The translations under genes and the position numbers were made by a program. Positions 52,481-61,362 of a stretch of 64,000 bases of DNA are shown piece by piece. Numbering within the stretch: position 1 is the stretch's first letter; every line of letters begins with the position of its first letter. A model generated the notes under the pieces. The model had not been told where the DNA came from. It worked only from the letters and a program-made list of their open reading frames with translations, and made no database searches. The DNA is from Phycisphaerae bacterium (GTDB lineage: Bacteria > Planctomycetota > Phycisphaerae > Sedimentisphaerales > UBA12454), in NCBI GenBank assembly GCA_041652575.1, contig JBAZHC010000004.1:62001-126000 (forward strand). Reading direction: 5' to 3'.

Positions 52481-55400
52481 TTGAGACTTGAGAAGATCGT
52501 TCTGGATGGCTTTAAGAGCTTTGCAGACAAGACAGAATTCAATTTTAATCAGCAGATAACTGCCATAGTGGGGCCAAACGGATGCGGTAAAAGTAATGTA
52601 GTTGATGCGCTAAAATGGGTACTTGGCGAACAAAGCACCAAGAGCCTGCGGTCGGGACAGATGTCCGATGTTATATTCAGCGGCTCGGCTTCGAGAAAGC
52701 CAATAGGTATGGCTGAAGTGAGCCTGCACTTCTCTCAGGCAGCATCGCTCGGTGTCGAACAGGACGAACTTGTTATAACCCGCAGGCTGTACCGCAGCGG
52801 AGACAGCGAATATCTTATCAATAATAAAGCCAGCCGATTAAAAGACGTCCGTGAACTCTTTATGGATACCGGAGTCGGAGTCAGGGCATATTCAATTATC
52901 GAACAGGGTCAAATCGCACAAATCCTGACCAGTTCGAAGACCGACAGAAGATTTATCTTTGAAGAAGCGGCGGGAATAAGCAAATATAAAGCACAGAAAA
53001 AAGAAGCGCTTCGACGGCTCGAACATGCCGACCAAAACCTGCTGAGACTGGCTGATATCGTCGGCGAAGTACAAAAACAACTGAGAAGCATAAAACTCCA
53101 GGCAGGCAAGGCAAGAAGCTACCTGCAATACAACCAAAGACTGAAAGAGCTGCGGGTAACATTCTCGCTGGCTCAATACCACCAGATAACAAACGAAACC
53201 ACACAGAAAACCGCTCAGGCAGACGAACTGCAGAATCAATTGGCCGCAGTTTCCGCACAGGTTTCGCAAAATGAAGCGAAATTGAGCACACTTGCCGCGG
53301 CAATCATCGAAAAAGAAAATGAAATCAACCGCTGCGATAACAACCTGGTAAGCATAACCGGCAGAATCGAACAGCAGCAGCAGAAAATAGAGTTCCTCCA
53401 TAAAAGAATCCGGGAAATGCAGGATCGCAAAGGGCTTGAAGAGCAAAATATCAAACAGATTCAGCAGCGACTGGCTGATTTCGAGACACAGATTGAACAG
53501 GGTGGTTGTGAACTTGAGAACATCAGCGTTATTCTTGAACAGAAATCATCCGAACTTGAAAAACTTCAGGAACAGATAAGAACAATCAACCTGGCCTGCG
53601 CCGAAACCGAAACAGAACTGCAGGACGAGAAAACAGGCATAATAGATATTGTCAGGCACACCGCGCAGCTTCACAATGAAATTCAAAGCATAAACATATA
53701 CCGCAATAATCTCAGCGGACAAAAAGACAGACTGGCCGACAGGGTCAGCCAGGCGAAACAGCAGTTCGAATCCATGCTCGGCGGCAAGGCTCAGAATCAG
53801 GCCCGACTCGACGATATAAATAAAGTCATCGCTGAACTGCAGCAGCAGCTCGAATCCAAACGGCAGCAGATAAATCAGATTGACAAAGATGTCGCCCGGA
53901 CGAACGAACAGCTCGCACAGGAAAGAGAGCAGCGAAGCGCGATACAAAGCGAAATCAAAGTAATCGCCGATATGGAAAACAGACGCGAAGGCATTCATAA
54001 CGCTGTCAAAAAAATCCTGAACCTGTCGCAGCAAAAACCATTTATCAAAGGCATTATCGCAGACATTATTCGCGCAAAGCCGGAATATGCCGCAGCCATA
54101 GAAGCGGCACTGGAAGGCAAAGCGGACGCAATCGTGTCGGACAGCACAGAACAGGTTCTCGGCGACAGGACCCTTGCCGAACAGGCCGGCGGAAGAGTCA
54201 GATTCATCTGCACAGACAGACTTGAGCCTTTTGTAGAAAGTCTCAGCTTTCCGCAGGCAGACGGTATTATCGGCAGAGCCGTGGAATTCGTCAGTTTCGA
54301 CCATGAATACGCCCGGCTCGTCTGGCAGATGCTGGGAAAAACGATTGTCGTTGAAAATATTCAAAAGGCTTTCGAGCTTGCCTCTTTCTGTTCATTCGGC
54401 TACAGCTTCGTAACTATCGACGGTGATATACTCAACAGCGACGGCAGCTACAGCACAGGACCTATCGGAAAAGCGGTCGGCCTTATTTCGAGAAAAAGCA
54501 GGCTCCTGCAGCTTACCGGCGAAATGGAAAATGTCTCGGCAAATATATCGAGCCTTGAAACCAAGCTCGCCGCAGGCGTCAGGGAAAATGAACACCTCGA
54601 AAAACTCTGCAAAGACTTCAGGACAAGCGTCTATGAAGCCAATACTGAAAAGACAAATATCAGTTCTGACCTGAATGTAATCGAGCAGAACATAAAAAGA
54701 CTTTCACAGGAACAGCCGATTCTGACCAGTGAAATCCAGTCGCTCGAAAAACAAATTTCTGACACTGTCCATAAAGAGTATCAGTCGAAACAGCAGCTTG
54801 AGGAGCTTGAAACAGTAAATGTCCAGAGGACAGAACGTATCGCCCAGCTTGAGGCTCAGCTTGCTGAAAAGAAAAAGACACTCGAACAAAACAGTATCGA
54901 GCTTACGGAACTGAAAGTCTTCATCGGCCAGGGGCAGGAGCAGAAAAAGGCTATCGAGCAGAAAATAGCGAGCCTGAACGCCCAGACTGAACACGGCAGG
55001 AGCGAACTGGCCTCTGCGCAGAATAATATCAAGTCCTGTACCGAACAGATTGAACAGGGCCAGAAAGACATACTCGGCACCGAAGCGGAAATTTCCGAAC
55101 TGTTCACACAGAAAGACGCCGCCCATAATCAAAGCGTACAACTTCACGAAGAAGTTGAAGCTATGCTGCAGCAGAGAAATCAGACCGAAGAAATACTCAA
55201 ACATGACAGGCTCCGCCAAAGCGAGCTCGACCAGCAGGTTAACCAGCTTAAAATGGAATTAGGACAGCTTCAGGTCAAGTCAACAGACCTTGTGCAGCGG
55301 GTAACGGAAGAGCTTGGTATGGACCTTGTCGCTGAGTATCAAAACTATAATGCGTCAGGCGAAATTAACTGGGACTCTGTCAGAGATGAAATCACGGAGC

Positions 55401-56050
55401 TTCGCGGTAAAATCGAAAGACTCGGAAACGTCAACGTCGACGCAATCGAACAGCAGGAAGAACTCGAAAAAAGAAATGAATTTTTAACAGGTCAGATAGA
55501 AGACCTCAATAACAGCAAAAATCAGCTTCAGCAGTTGATTAACCGTCTCAATAAAGAGTCGATGGATAAATTCGCCGTGACCTTCGAACAGATAAGAACC
55601 AATTTCCAGGAAGTATTCAGAAAACTGTTCGGCGGCGGAAAAGCAGATATTCTTCTTGAACAGCCTGAAGATATACTCGAAAGCGGCATCGAAGTTATCG
55701 CGCGTCCTCCGGGAAAAGAACCGAGAAGCATCAGCCTGCTGAGCGGCGGCGAAAAAACAATGACTGCGATTGCGCTGCTGTTTGCGATATTCAAAACAAA
55801 GCCTTCGCCGTTCTGTTTCCTTGACGAAGTTGACGCCGCTCTTGACGAGGCCAATAACGAGCGGTTCGACCTTATTGTGCAGGAATTCAAAAAGAATTCG
55901 CAGTTTGTGATTATCACTCACGCCAAACGCACAATGAGCATTGCTGATACGCTTTTCGGAATAACAATGCAGCAGAAAGGCATCAGCAAGAAGATAAGCG
56001 TTACTTTTGATAATTATCAGCCGCAGCAGGAAGAAGCCGCTGTTGCGTAA
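52481..56050 (+). CDS. smc: Chromosome segregation protein SMC
   Basis: A 1189-residue SMC ATPase that condenses and segregates the chromosome. The N-terminal head has the Walker A motif GPNGCGKS (31-38) in IVGPNGCGKSNVVDALKW. Two long coiled coils (about 170-500 and 680-1010) flank a hinge (FIKGIIADIIRAKPEYAAAI and GRVRFICTDRLEPFVESL). The C-terminal head carries the signature LLSGGEKTMTAIALLFAI and Walker B FCFLDEVDAALDEANNERF. The start codon is TTG at 52481, justified by an ideal GGAGG six bases before it. ScpA and ScpB are not in the window. Confidence 0.96.
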   Translation: MRLEKIVLDGFKSFADKTEFNFNQQITAIVGPNGCGKSNVVDALKWVLGEQSTKSLRSGQMSDVIFSGSASRKPIGMAEVSLHFSQAASLGVEQDELVITRRLYRSGDSEYLINNKASRLKDVRELFMDTGVGVRAYSIIEQGQIAQILTSSKTDRRFIFEEAAGISKYKAQKKEALRRLEHADQNLLRLADIVGEVQKQLRSIKLQAGKARSYLQYNQRLKELRVTFSLAQYHQITNETTQKTAQADELQNQLAAVSAQVSQNEAKLSTLAAAIIEKENEINRCDNNLVSITGRIEQQQQKIEFLHKRIREMQDRKGLEEQNIKQIQQRLADFETQIEQGGCELENISVILEQKSSELEKLQEQIRTINLACAETETELQDEKTGIIDIVRHTAQLHNEIQSINIYRNNLSGQKDRLADRVSQAKQQFESMLGGKAQNQARLDDINKVIAELQQQLESKRQQINQIDKDVARTNEQLAQEREQRSAIQSEIKVIADMENRREGIHNAVKKILNLSQQKPFIKGIIADIIRAKPEYAAAIEAALEGKADAIVSDSTEQVLGDRTLAEQAGGRVRFICTDRLEPFVESLSFPQADGIIGRAVEFVSFDHEYARLVWQMLGKTIVVENIQKAFELASFCSFGYSFVTIDGDILNSDGSYSTGPIGKAVGLISRKSRLLQLTGEMENVSANISSLETKLAAGVRENEHLEKLCKDFRTSVYEANTEKTNISSDLNVIEQNIKRLSQEQPILTSEIQSLEKQISDTVHKEYQSKQQLEELETVNVQRTERIAQLEAQLAEKKKTLEQNSIELTELKVFIGQGQEQKKAIEQKIASLNAQTEHGRSELASAQNNIKSCTEQIEQGQKDILGTEAEISELFTQKDAAHNQSVQLHEEVEAMLQQRNQTEEILKHDRLRQSELDQQVNQLKMELGQLQVKSTDLVQRVTEELGMDLVAEYQNYNASGEINWDSVRDEITELRGKIERLGNVNVDAIEQQEELEKRNEFLTGQIEDLNNSKNQLQQLINRLNKESMDKFAVTFEQIRTNFQEVFRKLFGGGKADILLEQPEDILESGIEVIARPPGKEPRSISLLSGGEKTMTAIALLFAIFKTKPSPFCFLDEVDAALDEANNERFDLIVQEFKKNSQFVIITHAKRTMSIADTLFGITMQQKGISKKISVTFDNYQPQQEEAAVA

Positions 56051-56121
56051 TTCCGTCATCTGTTATTTAAAAACAGATTGCAAAAATGAGGGACATCCTG
56101 TACTCTTTGCGGACTCTTTTT

Positions 56122-57354
56122 ATGCCGAAAAAAACAGACATATATAAACTTGCCAACGGAATGACCGTCATCGGTATTCCTGTGGCGAGTGTACAATCGG
56201 CGGCATTCGAGTTTCTCCTGCCTGCAGGCGCTTCTGTAATGCCCCACGGCTGCTGCGGAGCGCCGGCGATAATAGAAGACTGGATTTTCAGGGGAGCAGG
56301 CGGAAAAACAAGCAGAGAACTTTCTGATATGCTCGACGGGCTGGGCCTGCATCGGGGAAGCGGTGTCGAATCGAAACATATAACTTTATCAGCGGCGCTG
56401 CAGGCGGACAACCTGCCGAAAGCAATTGAACTTTACGCCGATATAATTCTCAAGCCCGCTCTCGAACCGGAGCAGTTTGAATATTCAAGACAGCTTGCGC
56501 TGCACGGGCTGCTGAGTCTCGAAGACGACCCCAGACACAAAATATCGCTTCTGTTGAGGGAACATTTTTATCCCGACCCGCTGGGCAAAAACACCGCAGG
56601 CAAACAGGAAGATTTACAAACTATTACGGCGGAAAAATGTAACGGAATAATTTCCGAAAATTTAAATATCTCTCAAACCATTTTCGCTGTCGCCGGCAAA
56701 TACGATTTCAAAGAACTCTGTTCGATGCTCGAAAAACTCTTCGCGGGCGAAAAACCGAAAAAGGTAAAAGACATAATCGCCAAAAAACAGCCGCCTGCCT
56801 ATCATCATTATCCGCACGAAGGTGCACAGGTGCATATTGGAATTATGACAAACAGCGTAACGCCTCATAGCAAAGATTACTACAACGCCAGAGTTGCCGT
56901 CGCTGTTCTTTCGGGAGGAATGAGTTCAAGACTGTTTACCGAAGTGAGGGAAAAAAGAGGGCTCTGCTACGCCGTCGGGGCAAGTTATCACAGCTTGAAG
57001 GAAGCGGCAGGCATCGGCTGTTACGCCGGAACCACGCCGGACAAAGCTCAGGAAACTTATGACGTAATAATAACGGAGTTCAGAAAGCTTGCCGATGGCA
57101 TAAGCGAGCAGGAATTGTATCGCGCTAAAATAGGACTTCAAAGCGCACTGATAATGCAAAGCGAATCGACCATGGCCAGGGCCGGCGCCGCCGCGACAGA
57201 TTACTATATGCTCGGAAAAGTCCGCAGCCTTGAAGAAATAAAACAGAATATAGAAAAAACGACCGTTAAAAGCATTCTTGATTTTATAAAAAATAATCCT
57301 TTCGATAAATTCTGCTCTGTAACCATAGGGCCGACGGAGATAAAACCGGTATAA
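56122..57354 (+). CDS. M16 peptidase-family protein lacking the zinc-binding motif
   Basis: An about 410-residue M16-family protein. The N-terminal lobe begins DIYKLANGMTVIGIPVASVQ, but where active members have HxxEH it reads PAIIEDWIFRGAGG, so the zinc ligands are missing. The C-terminal lobe keeps the substrate-binding pattern SRLFTEVREKRGLCYAVGAS. Such inactive subunits pair with active ones, as in mitochondrial-type processing peptidases, and the following gene encodes an active copy. I prefer the ATG at 56122 (family-like start and GCGGA eight bases upstream); an ATG at 56086 would add 12 residues. Confidence 0.85.
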   Translation: MPKKTDIYKLANGMTVIGIPVASVQSAAFEFLLPAGASVMPHGCCGAPAIIEDWIFRGAGGKTSRELSDMLDGLGLHRGSGVESKHITLSAALQADNLPKAIELYADIILKPALEPEQFEYSRQLALHGLLSLEDDPRHKISLLLREHFYPDPLGKNTAGKQEDLQTITAEKCNGIISENLNISQTIFAVAGKYDFKELCSMLEKLFAGEKPKKVKDIIAKKQPPAYHHYPHEGAQVHIGIMTNSVTPHSKDYYNARVAVAVLSGGMSSRLFTEVREKRGLCYAVGASYHSLKEAAGIGCYAGTTPDKAQETYDVIITEFRKLADGISEQELYRAKIGLQSALIMQSESTMARAGAAATDYYMLGKVRSLEEIKQNIEKTTVKSILDFIKNNPFDKFCSVTIGPTEIKPV

Positions 57355-57356
57355 AC

Positions 57357-58574
57357 ATGGAATTCAAACATAAAAAACTTGCGAATGGCCTGAATATCAT
57401 CGGCGAAGTCAACAAAGACGCCCAATCGGCAGCGACAGGCTTTTTTGTTAAGACAGGCTCCCGCGATGAAACCGATGAAGTCAACGGTGTGAGCCATTTT
57501 CTCGAGCATATGCTCTTTAAAGGCACAGATAAAATTTCAGCACACGATGTCAACCGGAAATTCGACGACCTCGGCGCACAATACAACGCGGGCACCGCCG
57601 AGGAATATACTATTTATTATTCCGCAATTCTGCCCGAGCAACTCATCGAAGCCGCCGAACTATGGTGCAAATTGATGCGGCCGGCACTGAGAGATGATGA
57701 TTTCAATATGGAAAAAAATGTCATCCTCGAAGAAATAGCGATGTACAAGGACCTGCCGGAGTTCGACGTCAGGGAAAGCTGCAGGACACTGCATTTCGGC
57801 TCGCATCCCTGCGGCAAAAGCGTCCTCGGCTCGGTCGAAAGCATAAAGGCACTGACAAGCGGACAGATGAGAAAATATTTCGAAAGCAGGTACGCCCCGA
57901 ATAATATAACTGCCGCGATTGCGGGAAATTTCGACTTCGAGAAAATCTGCGGCTGCATAGAAAATCTTTGCGGCATCTGGAAACCCAAACAGGCCGAGCG
58001 GAAAACTGAATTTTTCGCCGGAACCGCTAAAAAGGAACATCAAAAGAAAAAAAGTCTCAACTGTCAGCATACCTGCCTGATGAGTCCTACAGTTTCATAT
58101 CAGGACGAAAGAGCTTATGCCGCGACATTGCTTACCAAAATTATCGGGGACGACACCGGCTCGAGATTTTTCTGGGAACTGGTTGACAGCGCTATCGCTG
58201 AAACAGCGAGTATGCACTGCGAAGCAATGGACGGAGTAGGCGCTTTTTACAGCTATATCCGAACTGATTCGCAGAACGGCTCCAAAGCCATACAAATCGT
58301 CGAGAATATTTTCAAGTCTCTGAAGCAGGATAAAATTTCCGCCGCCGAACTGCAAAAAGCCAAAAACAAGGTACTGTCAGGCATTACAATTAAAAATGAA
58401 ATACCGATGGGAAGACTTATTGAACTGGGGCTGAACTGGGTTTATCTGGGGCAGTATCGGCCGATTGAAGACGAAATTCAACGAGTAAAAAAAGTAACGC
58501 AGGCTGATATACAAAACCTTATCGAAGAATTTCCGCTTGAAAATTTCACGCAATTCTCTATCGGGCCGGAATAA
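57357..58574 (+). CDS. M16 family zinc peptidase (catalytic subunit)
   Basis: A 405-residue insulinase-like peptidase. The inverted zinc motif HFLEH lies at residues 47-51 in GVSHFLEHMLFKGT, and a distal glutamate is in MEKNVILEEIAMYKD. The C-terminal lobe has SRFFWELVDSAIAETASMHC. It probably degrades or processes peptides. It begins two bases after the stop of the inactive M16 paralogue, so the two are co-expressed and likely form a heterodimer. Neither has a signal peptide, so the location is presumably cytoplasmic. Confidence 0.92.
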   Translation: MEFKHKKLANGLNIIGEVNKDAQSAATGFFVKTGSRDETDEVNGVSHFLEHMLFKGTDKISAHDVNRKFDDLGAQYNAGTAEEYTIYYSAILPEQLIEAAELWCKLMRPALRDDDFNMEKNVILEEIAMYKDLPEFDVRESCRTLHFGSHPCGKSVLGSVESIKALTSGQMRKYFESRYAPNNITAAIAGNFDFEKICGCIENLCGIWKPKQAERKTEFFAGTAKKEHQKKKSLNCQHTCLMSPTVSYQDERAYAATLLTKIIGDDTGSRFFWELVDSAIAETASMHCEAMDGVGAFYSYIRTDSQNGSKAIQIVENIFKSLKQDKISAAELQKAKNKVLSGITIKNEIPMGRLIELGLNWVYLGQYRPIEDEIQRVKKVTQADIQNLIEEFPLENFTQFSIGPE

Positions 58575-58619
58575 TAGCTTTCGTTTGATTTTTTATGTAT
58601 TTGTGCTATAATACCGGCT

Positions 58620-59036
58620 ATGCAGAACGATAAAAAAAATGACAGCAGAATAACCCCCAAAACCACGCCTCGTAATATGCCGACATTTGAGGAGATGATG
58701 AAAAGTACAAATAAACCAACGATTCAGGATACCGACAAAAAAGAATTCGTGAGCCAAATAGTAGAGAAAATCAGCCGGGCAAACGACGAAGATTTCTCAA
58801 CGGAAGTGCCGTCATTCGACCTCGGACAGCAGATTCTCGCACAGCACAGAAAAATAGCCGCTCTTAAAAGAAAATCTCCCCTGCCGTCAAATCCTGCAAG
58901 CAAAACCCAACCTGCCGTATCGACAAAGGTTGTGCCAATCCAGTCCATATCCCATGCACCGGCTTCGCCGCAGCAAAAAATTATCGCTGAAATAATCGCC
59001 AGGGAAATCCTGACTCTGACCGGGGCAAGGCAATAA
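58620..59036 (+). CDS. Hypothetical small protein, Pro/Ser/Lys-rich
   Basis: A 138-residue protein of no recognised family. The N-terminal about 45 residues are polar (NDKKNDSRITPKTTPRNMPT), the middle is predicted helical (KKEFVSQIVEKISRANDEDF, LGQQILAQHRKIAALKRK), and there is a proline-rich linker before a short C-terminal helix (PQQKIIAEIIAREILTLTG). It has no signal or membrane segment. It lies 45 bases after the M16 pair and 137 bases before the isocitrate dehydrogenase gene. Confidence 0.6.
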   Translation: MQNDKKNDSRITPKTTPRNMPTFEEMMKSTNKPTIQDTDKKEFVSQIVEKISRANDEDFSTEVPSFDLGQQILAQHRKIAALKRKSPLPSNPASKTQPAVSTKVVPIQSISHAPASPQQKIIAEIIAREILTLTGARQ

Positions 59037-59173
59037 AACAAACCGTAGCGTCCTAACTGCTTTAATAACAAAAAGATATAAACAAACCCCATTTAAAGTC
59101 TTTGTTGACAACACCCCATTTTTAACTTAATATACTGCGTTTTTAAGGTTTGAATTCTGGAGATATTCTAATT

Positions 59174-60259
59174 ATGACAACTGTAACTTTGATAACAGGC
59201 GACGGTATCGGGCCGGAAATCGCCGAGGCAGCAAAAAGATGTATTGACGCAACCGGCGCAGGTCTCAAATGGGAATTGGCTGAGGCCGGCGTTGATGTTA
59301 TGGCTAAAACCGGCAATCCGCTGCCGCAGGCCACTATTGATTCTGTAAAGAAAAACGGTATCGGCTTAAAAGCTCCAATCACTACGCCGGTCGGAACAGG
59401 TTTCAGGAGCATCAACGTCTATTTAAGACAGGAGCTGGAACTTTACTCCTGCCTGCGGCCGTGCAAAAGTTACAAAGGCGTTCGAAGCAGATACAGGGAT
59501 ATCGACCTTGTGATTGTGCGCGAAAATACCGAAGACCTTTATGCGGGCATCGAATTCGAAAAAGGAAAAGACGAAACAATAGAACTTATCAACTGGCTCA
59601 ATAAGCACAGTAAAAGACAAATCGGCAGCGACGCCGGCATAAGCATCAAGCCAATCAGCGTTAAAGGCACAGAAAAAATCGTCAGTTTCGCCTTCGAATA
59701 CGCCAGAAAATACGGCAGAAAAAAAGTAACGTCCGTCCACAAGGCCAACATTATGAAATATACCGACGGCCTTTGGCTGGAAATCAGCAGAGAAGTAGCG
59801 AAGAAATACTCCGACATCGAATTTGAAGACCGAATCGTCGATAATATGTGTATGCAGCTTATTCAAAAGCCGGAACTCTACGATGTGCTGGTTCTGCCGA
59901 ACCTTTACGGCGATATTCTCAGCGACCTGTGCGCAGGACTTGTCGGCGGACTTGGCGTCGCGCCGGGAGCGAATATCGGCGATAAAGGCGCTATCTTCGA
60001 GGCTACGCACGGCAGCGCACCAAAATACGCAGGCCAAAACAAAGTCAATCCGTGCGCCCTGATTCTGTCCGGCGTACTGATGCTTCAGCACCTGGGCAAA
60101 ACAGATGAAGCAAGAAAACTCGAAGACGCCGTTGCCGCCGTGATTGCGGAAGGCAAAGACGTAACTTACGATATGAAAGCCGACAGGAATGACCCGACCG
60201 CTGTCGGAACAAGCCAAATGGCCGATGCGATTATTAAAAAAATAAAAAGTCAAAAATAG
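59174..60259 (+). CDS. NAD-type isocitrate/isopropylmalate dehydrogenase family protein
   Basis: A 361-residue beta-decarboxylating dehydrogenase. It begins [20 protein letters not shown], has [35 protein letters not shown], and the metal/substrate-binding [20 protein letters not shown]. The LRxxLxLYxCLRP pattern is that of isocitrate (and homoisocitrate) dehydrogenases rather than isopropylmalate dehydrogenase, so a TCA-cycle NAD-IDH is most likely. The start at 59174 is preferred over a TTG-initiated longer frame at 59150 because the family starts there, with GGAG 11 bases upstream. Cofactor choice is inferred. Confidence 0.88.
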   Translation: MTTVTLITGDGIGPEIAEAAKRCIDATGAGLKWELAEAGVDVMAKTGNPLPQATIDSVKKNGIGLKAPITTPVGTGFRSINVYLRQELELYSCLRPCKSYKGVRSRYRDIDLVIVRENTEDLYAGIEFEKGKDETIELINWLNKHSKRQIGSDAGISIKPISVKGTEKIVSFAFEYARKYGRKKVTSVHKANIMKYTDGLWLEISREVAKKYSDIEFEDRIVDNMCMQLIQKPELYDVLVLPNLYGDILSDLCAGLVGGLGVAPGANIGDKGAIFEATHGSAPKYAGQNKVNPCALILSGVLMLQHLGKTDEARKLEDAVAAVIAEGKDVTYDMKADRNDPTAVGTSQMADAIIKKIKSQK

Positions 60260-60276
60260 AAATTGAGGAACCGGCC

Positions 60277-61362
60277 CTGAGCGAAATTTTCTGGCGAAAA
60301 TTAGTTACTTTAAAAAATCCGCCGCTCGGCCATAAGTCCGTTTGGGGATGGCTTACGCTACTGTTGCGTTCGGTACTGCTCGTACTTTCCTGTTTTTATC
60401 GATTCGCGGTTGCTTTACGAAATATGCTCTATGACAAGTCTATCCTGAAAACAGTAAAAGTTCCCGCTGCCGTGATAAGTATCGGCAATATCACCACGGG
60501 CGGAACGGGCAAGACGCCGCTGGTTGCATGGCTGTGCAATTATTTTACCGACAGGAATATCAAAACCGCTGTGCTGACAAGAGGCTACAAAGTCAAAAAT
60601 TCTGTTTTTGCCGATGAGCCTGCAATGCTCGCCAAGGCTTCGCCGCAGGCGAAAGTCATAGTCAACCCGGACAGAATCGCCGGCGCAAAAAAAGCGATAA
60701 GCGAAAACAACGCCAAACTGCTGATTATGGACGACGGTTTTCAGCATCGAAAACTGGCAAGAGATGTCAATATAGTCGCTATTGACGCGACTGAACCGTT
60801 CGGCTATGAAAAACTTCTGCCCGCCGGCCTGCTGCGGGAACCTCTCGGCTCGCTGAAAAGAGCCGATGCAGTGGTAATAACACGTTCCAACCAGAACAGC
60901 CCTGAAAAAATCAGCGAAATTAAAAACAGGATATCGCAAATTAACCCTGATATTGTCTTTGCCGCGGCCGTGCATAAGCCACTATGCATAAAGCTTATAA
61001 AAGACCGGCAGATGCCGTTAAATGCACTTGCCGACAGGAAAATCTATGCTTTTTGCGGCATTGGAAACCCGGATGCCTTTTTTCAGACTCTGTCAGATAT
61101 GGCTCTTAACATTGTCGGTACAAAAGTATATAATGACCACCATAAATACAGCGATGCCGATATCACGGCTATTTACGAAGACGCAAGATACAAACAGGCA
61201 GAGCTTGTCCTTACAACGCATAAGGACTGGATAAAAACCGCTCTTTTGTGTATTGATAAATTTGAAATACCGTTCGCCGCAATGCTCGTAGAACTTGCGT
61301 TTATTGACGGACAGGAAAAAGTCATCGCTCTTGTGAATAAGGCTCTTGAAAAATATGTATGA
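60277..61362 (+). CDS. lpxK: Tetraacyldisaccharide 4'-kinase LpxK, probable CTG start
   Basis: Phosphorylates the lipid A disaccharide at the 4' position on the inner membrane. The P-loop is in AVISIGNITTGGTGKTPLVA, with VLTRGYKVK, MDDGFQHRKLARDVNIVAID and LLPAGLLREPLGSLKRADAV matching the family. A TTG at 60364 is the first standard start, but the frame stays open upstream and encodes SEIFWRKLVTLKNPP and HKSVWGWLTLLLRSV, which fits LpxK N-termini. The only initiation signal there is a CTG at 60277 with GAGGA seven bases before it. It overlaps the hldE start by 8 bases. Its presence indicates LPS-type outer membrane. Confidence 0.88.
   Translation: MSEIFWRKLVTLKNPPLGHKSVWGWLTLLLRSVLLVLSCFYRFAVALRNMLYDKSILKTVKVPAAVISIGNITTGGTGKTPLVAWLCNYFTDRNIKTAVLTRGYKVKNSVFADEPAMLAKASPQAKVIVNPDRIAGAKKAISENNAKLLIMDDGFQHRKLARDVNIVAIDATEPFGYEKLLPAGLLREPLGSLKRADAVVITRSNQNSPEKISEIKNRISQINPDIVFAAAVHKPLCIKLIKDRQMPLNALADRKIYAFCGIGNPDAFFQTLSDMALNIVGTKVYNDHHKYSDADITAIYEDARYKQAELVLTTHKDWIKTALLCIDKFEIPFAAMLVELAFIDGQEKVIALVNKALEKYV

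Noticed and set aside
53546..54364. 272-codon minus-strand frame opposite smc
   Set aside because: Antisense to the smc coiled coil; the translation has no domain and reflects the codon pattern of smc.
59423..60253. 276-codon minus-strand frame opposite the isocitrate dehydrogenase
   Set aside because: Fully antisense to a gene with complete family motifs.
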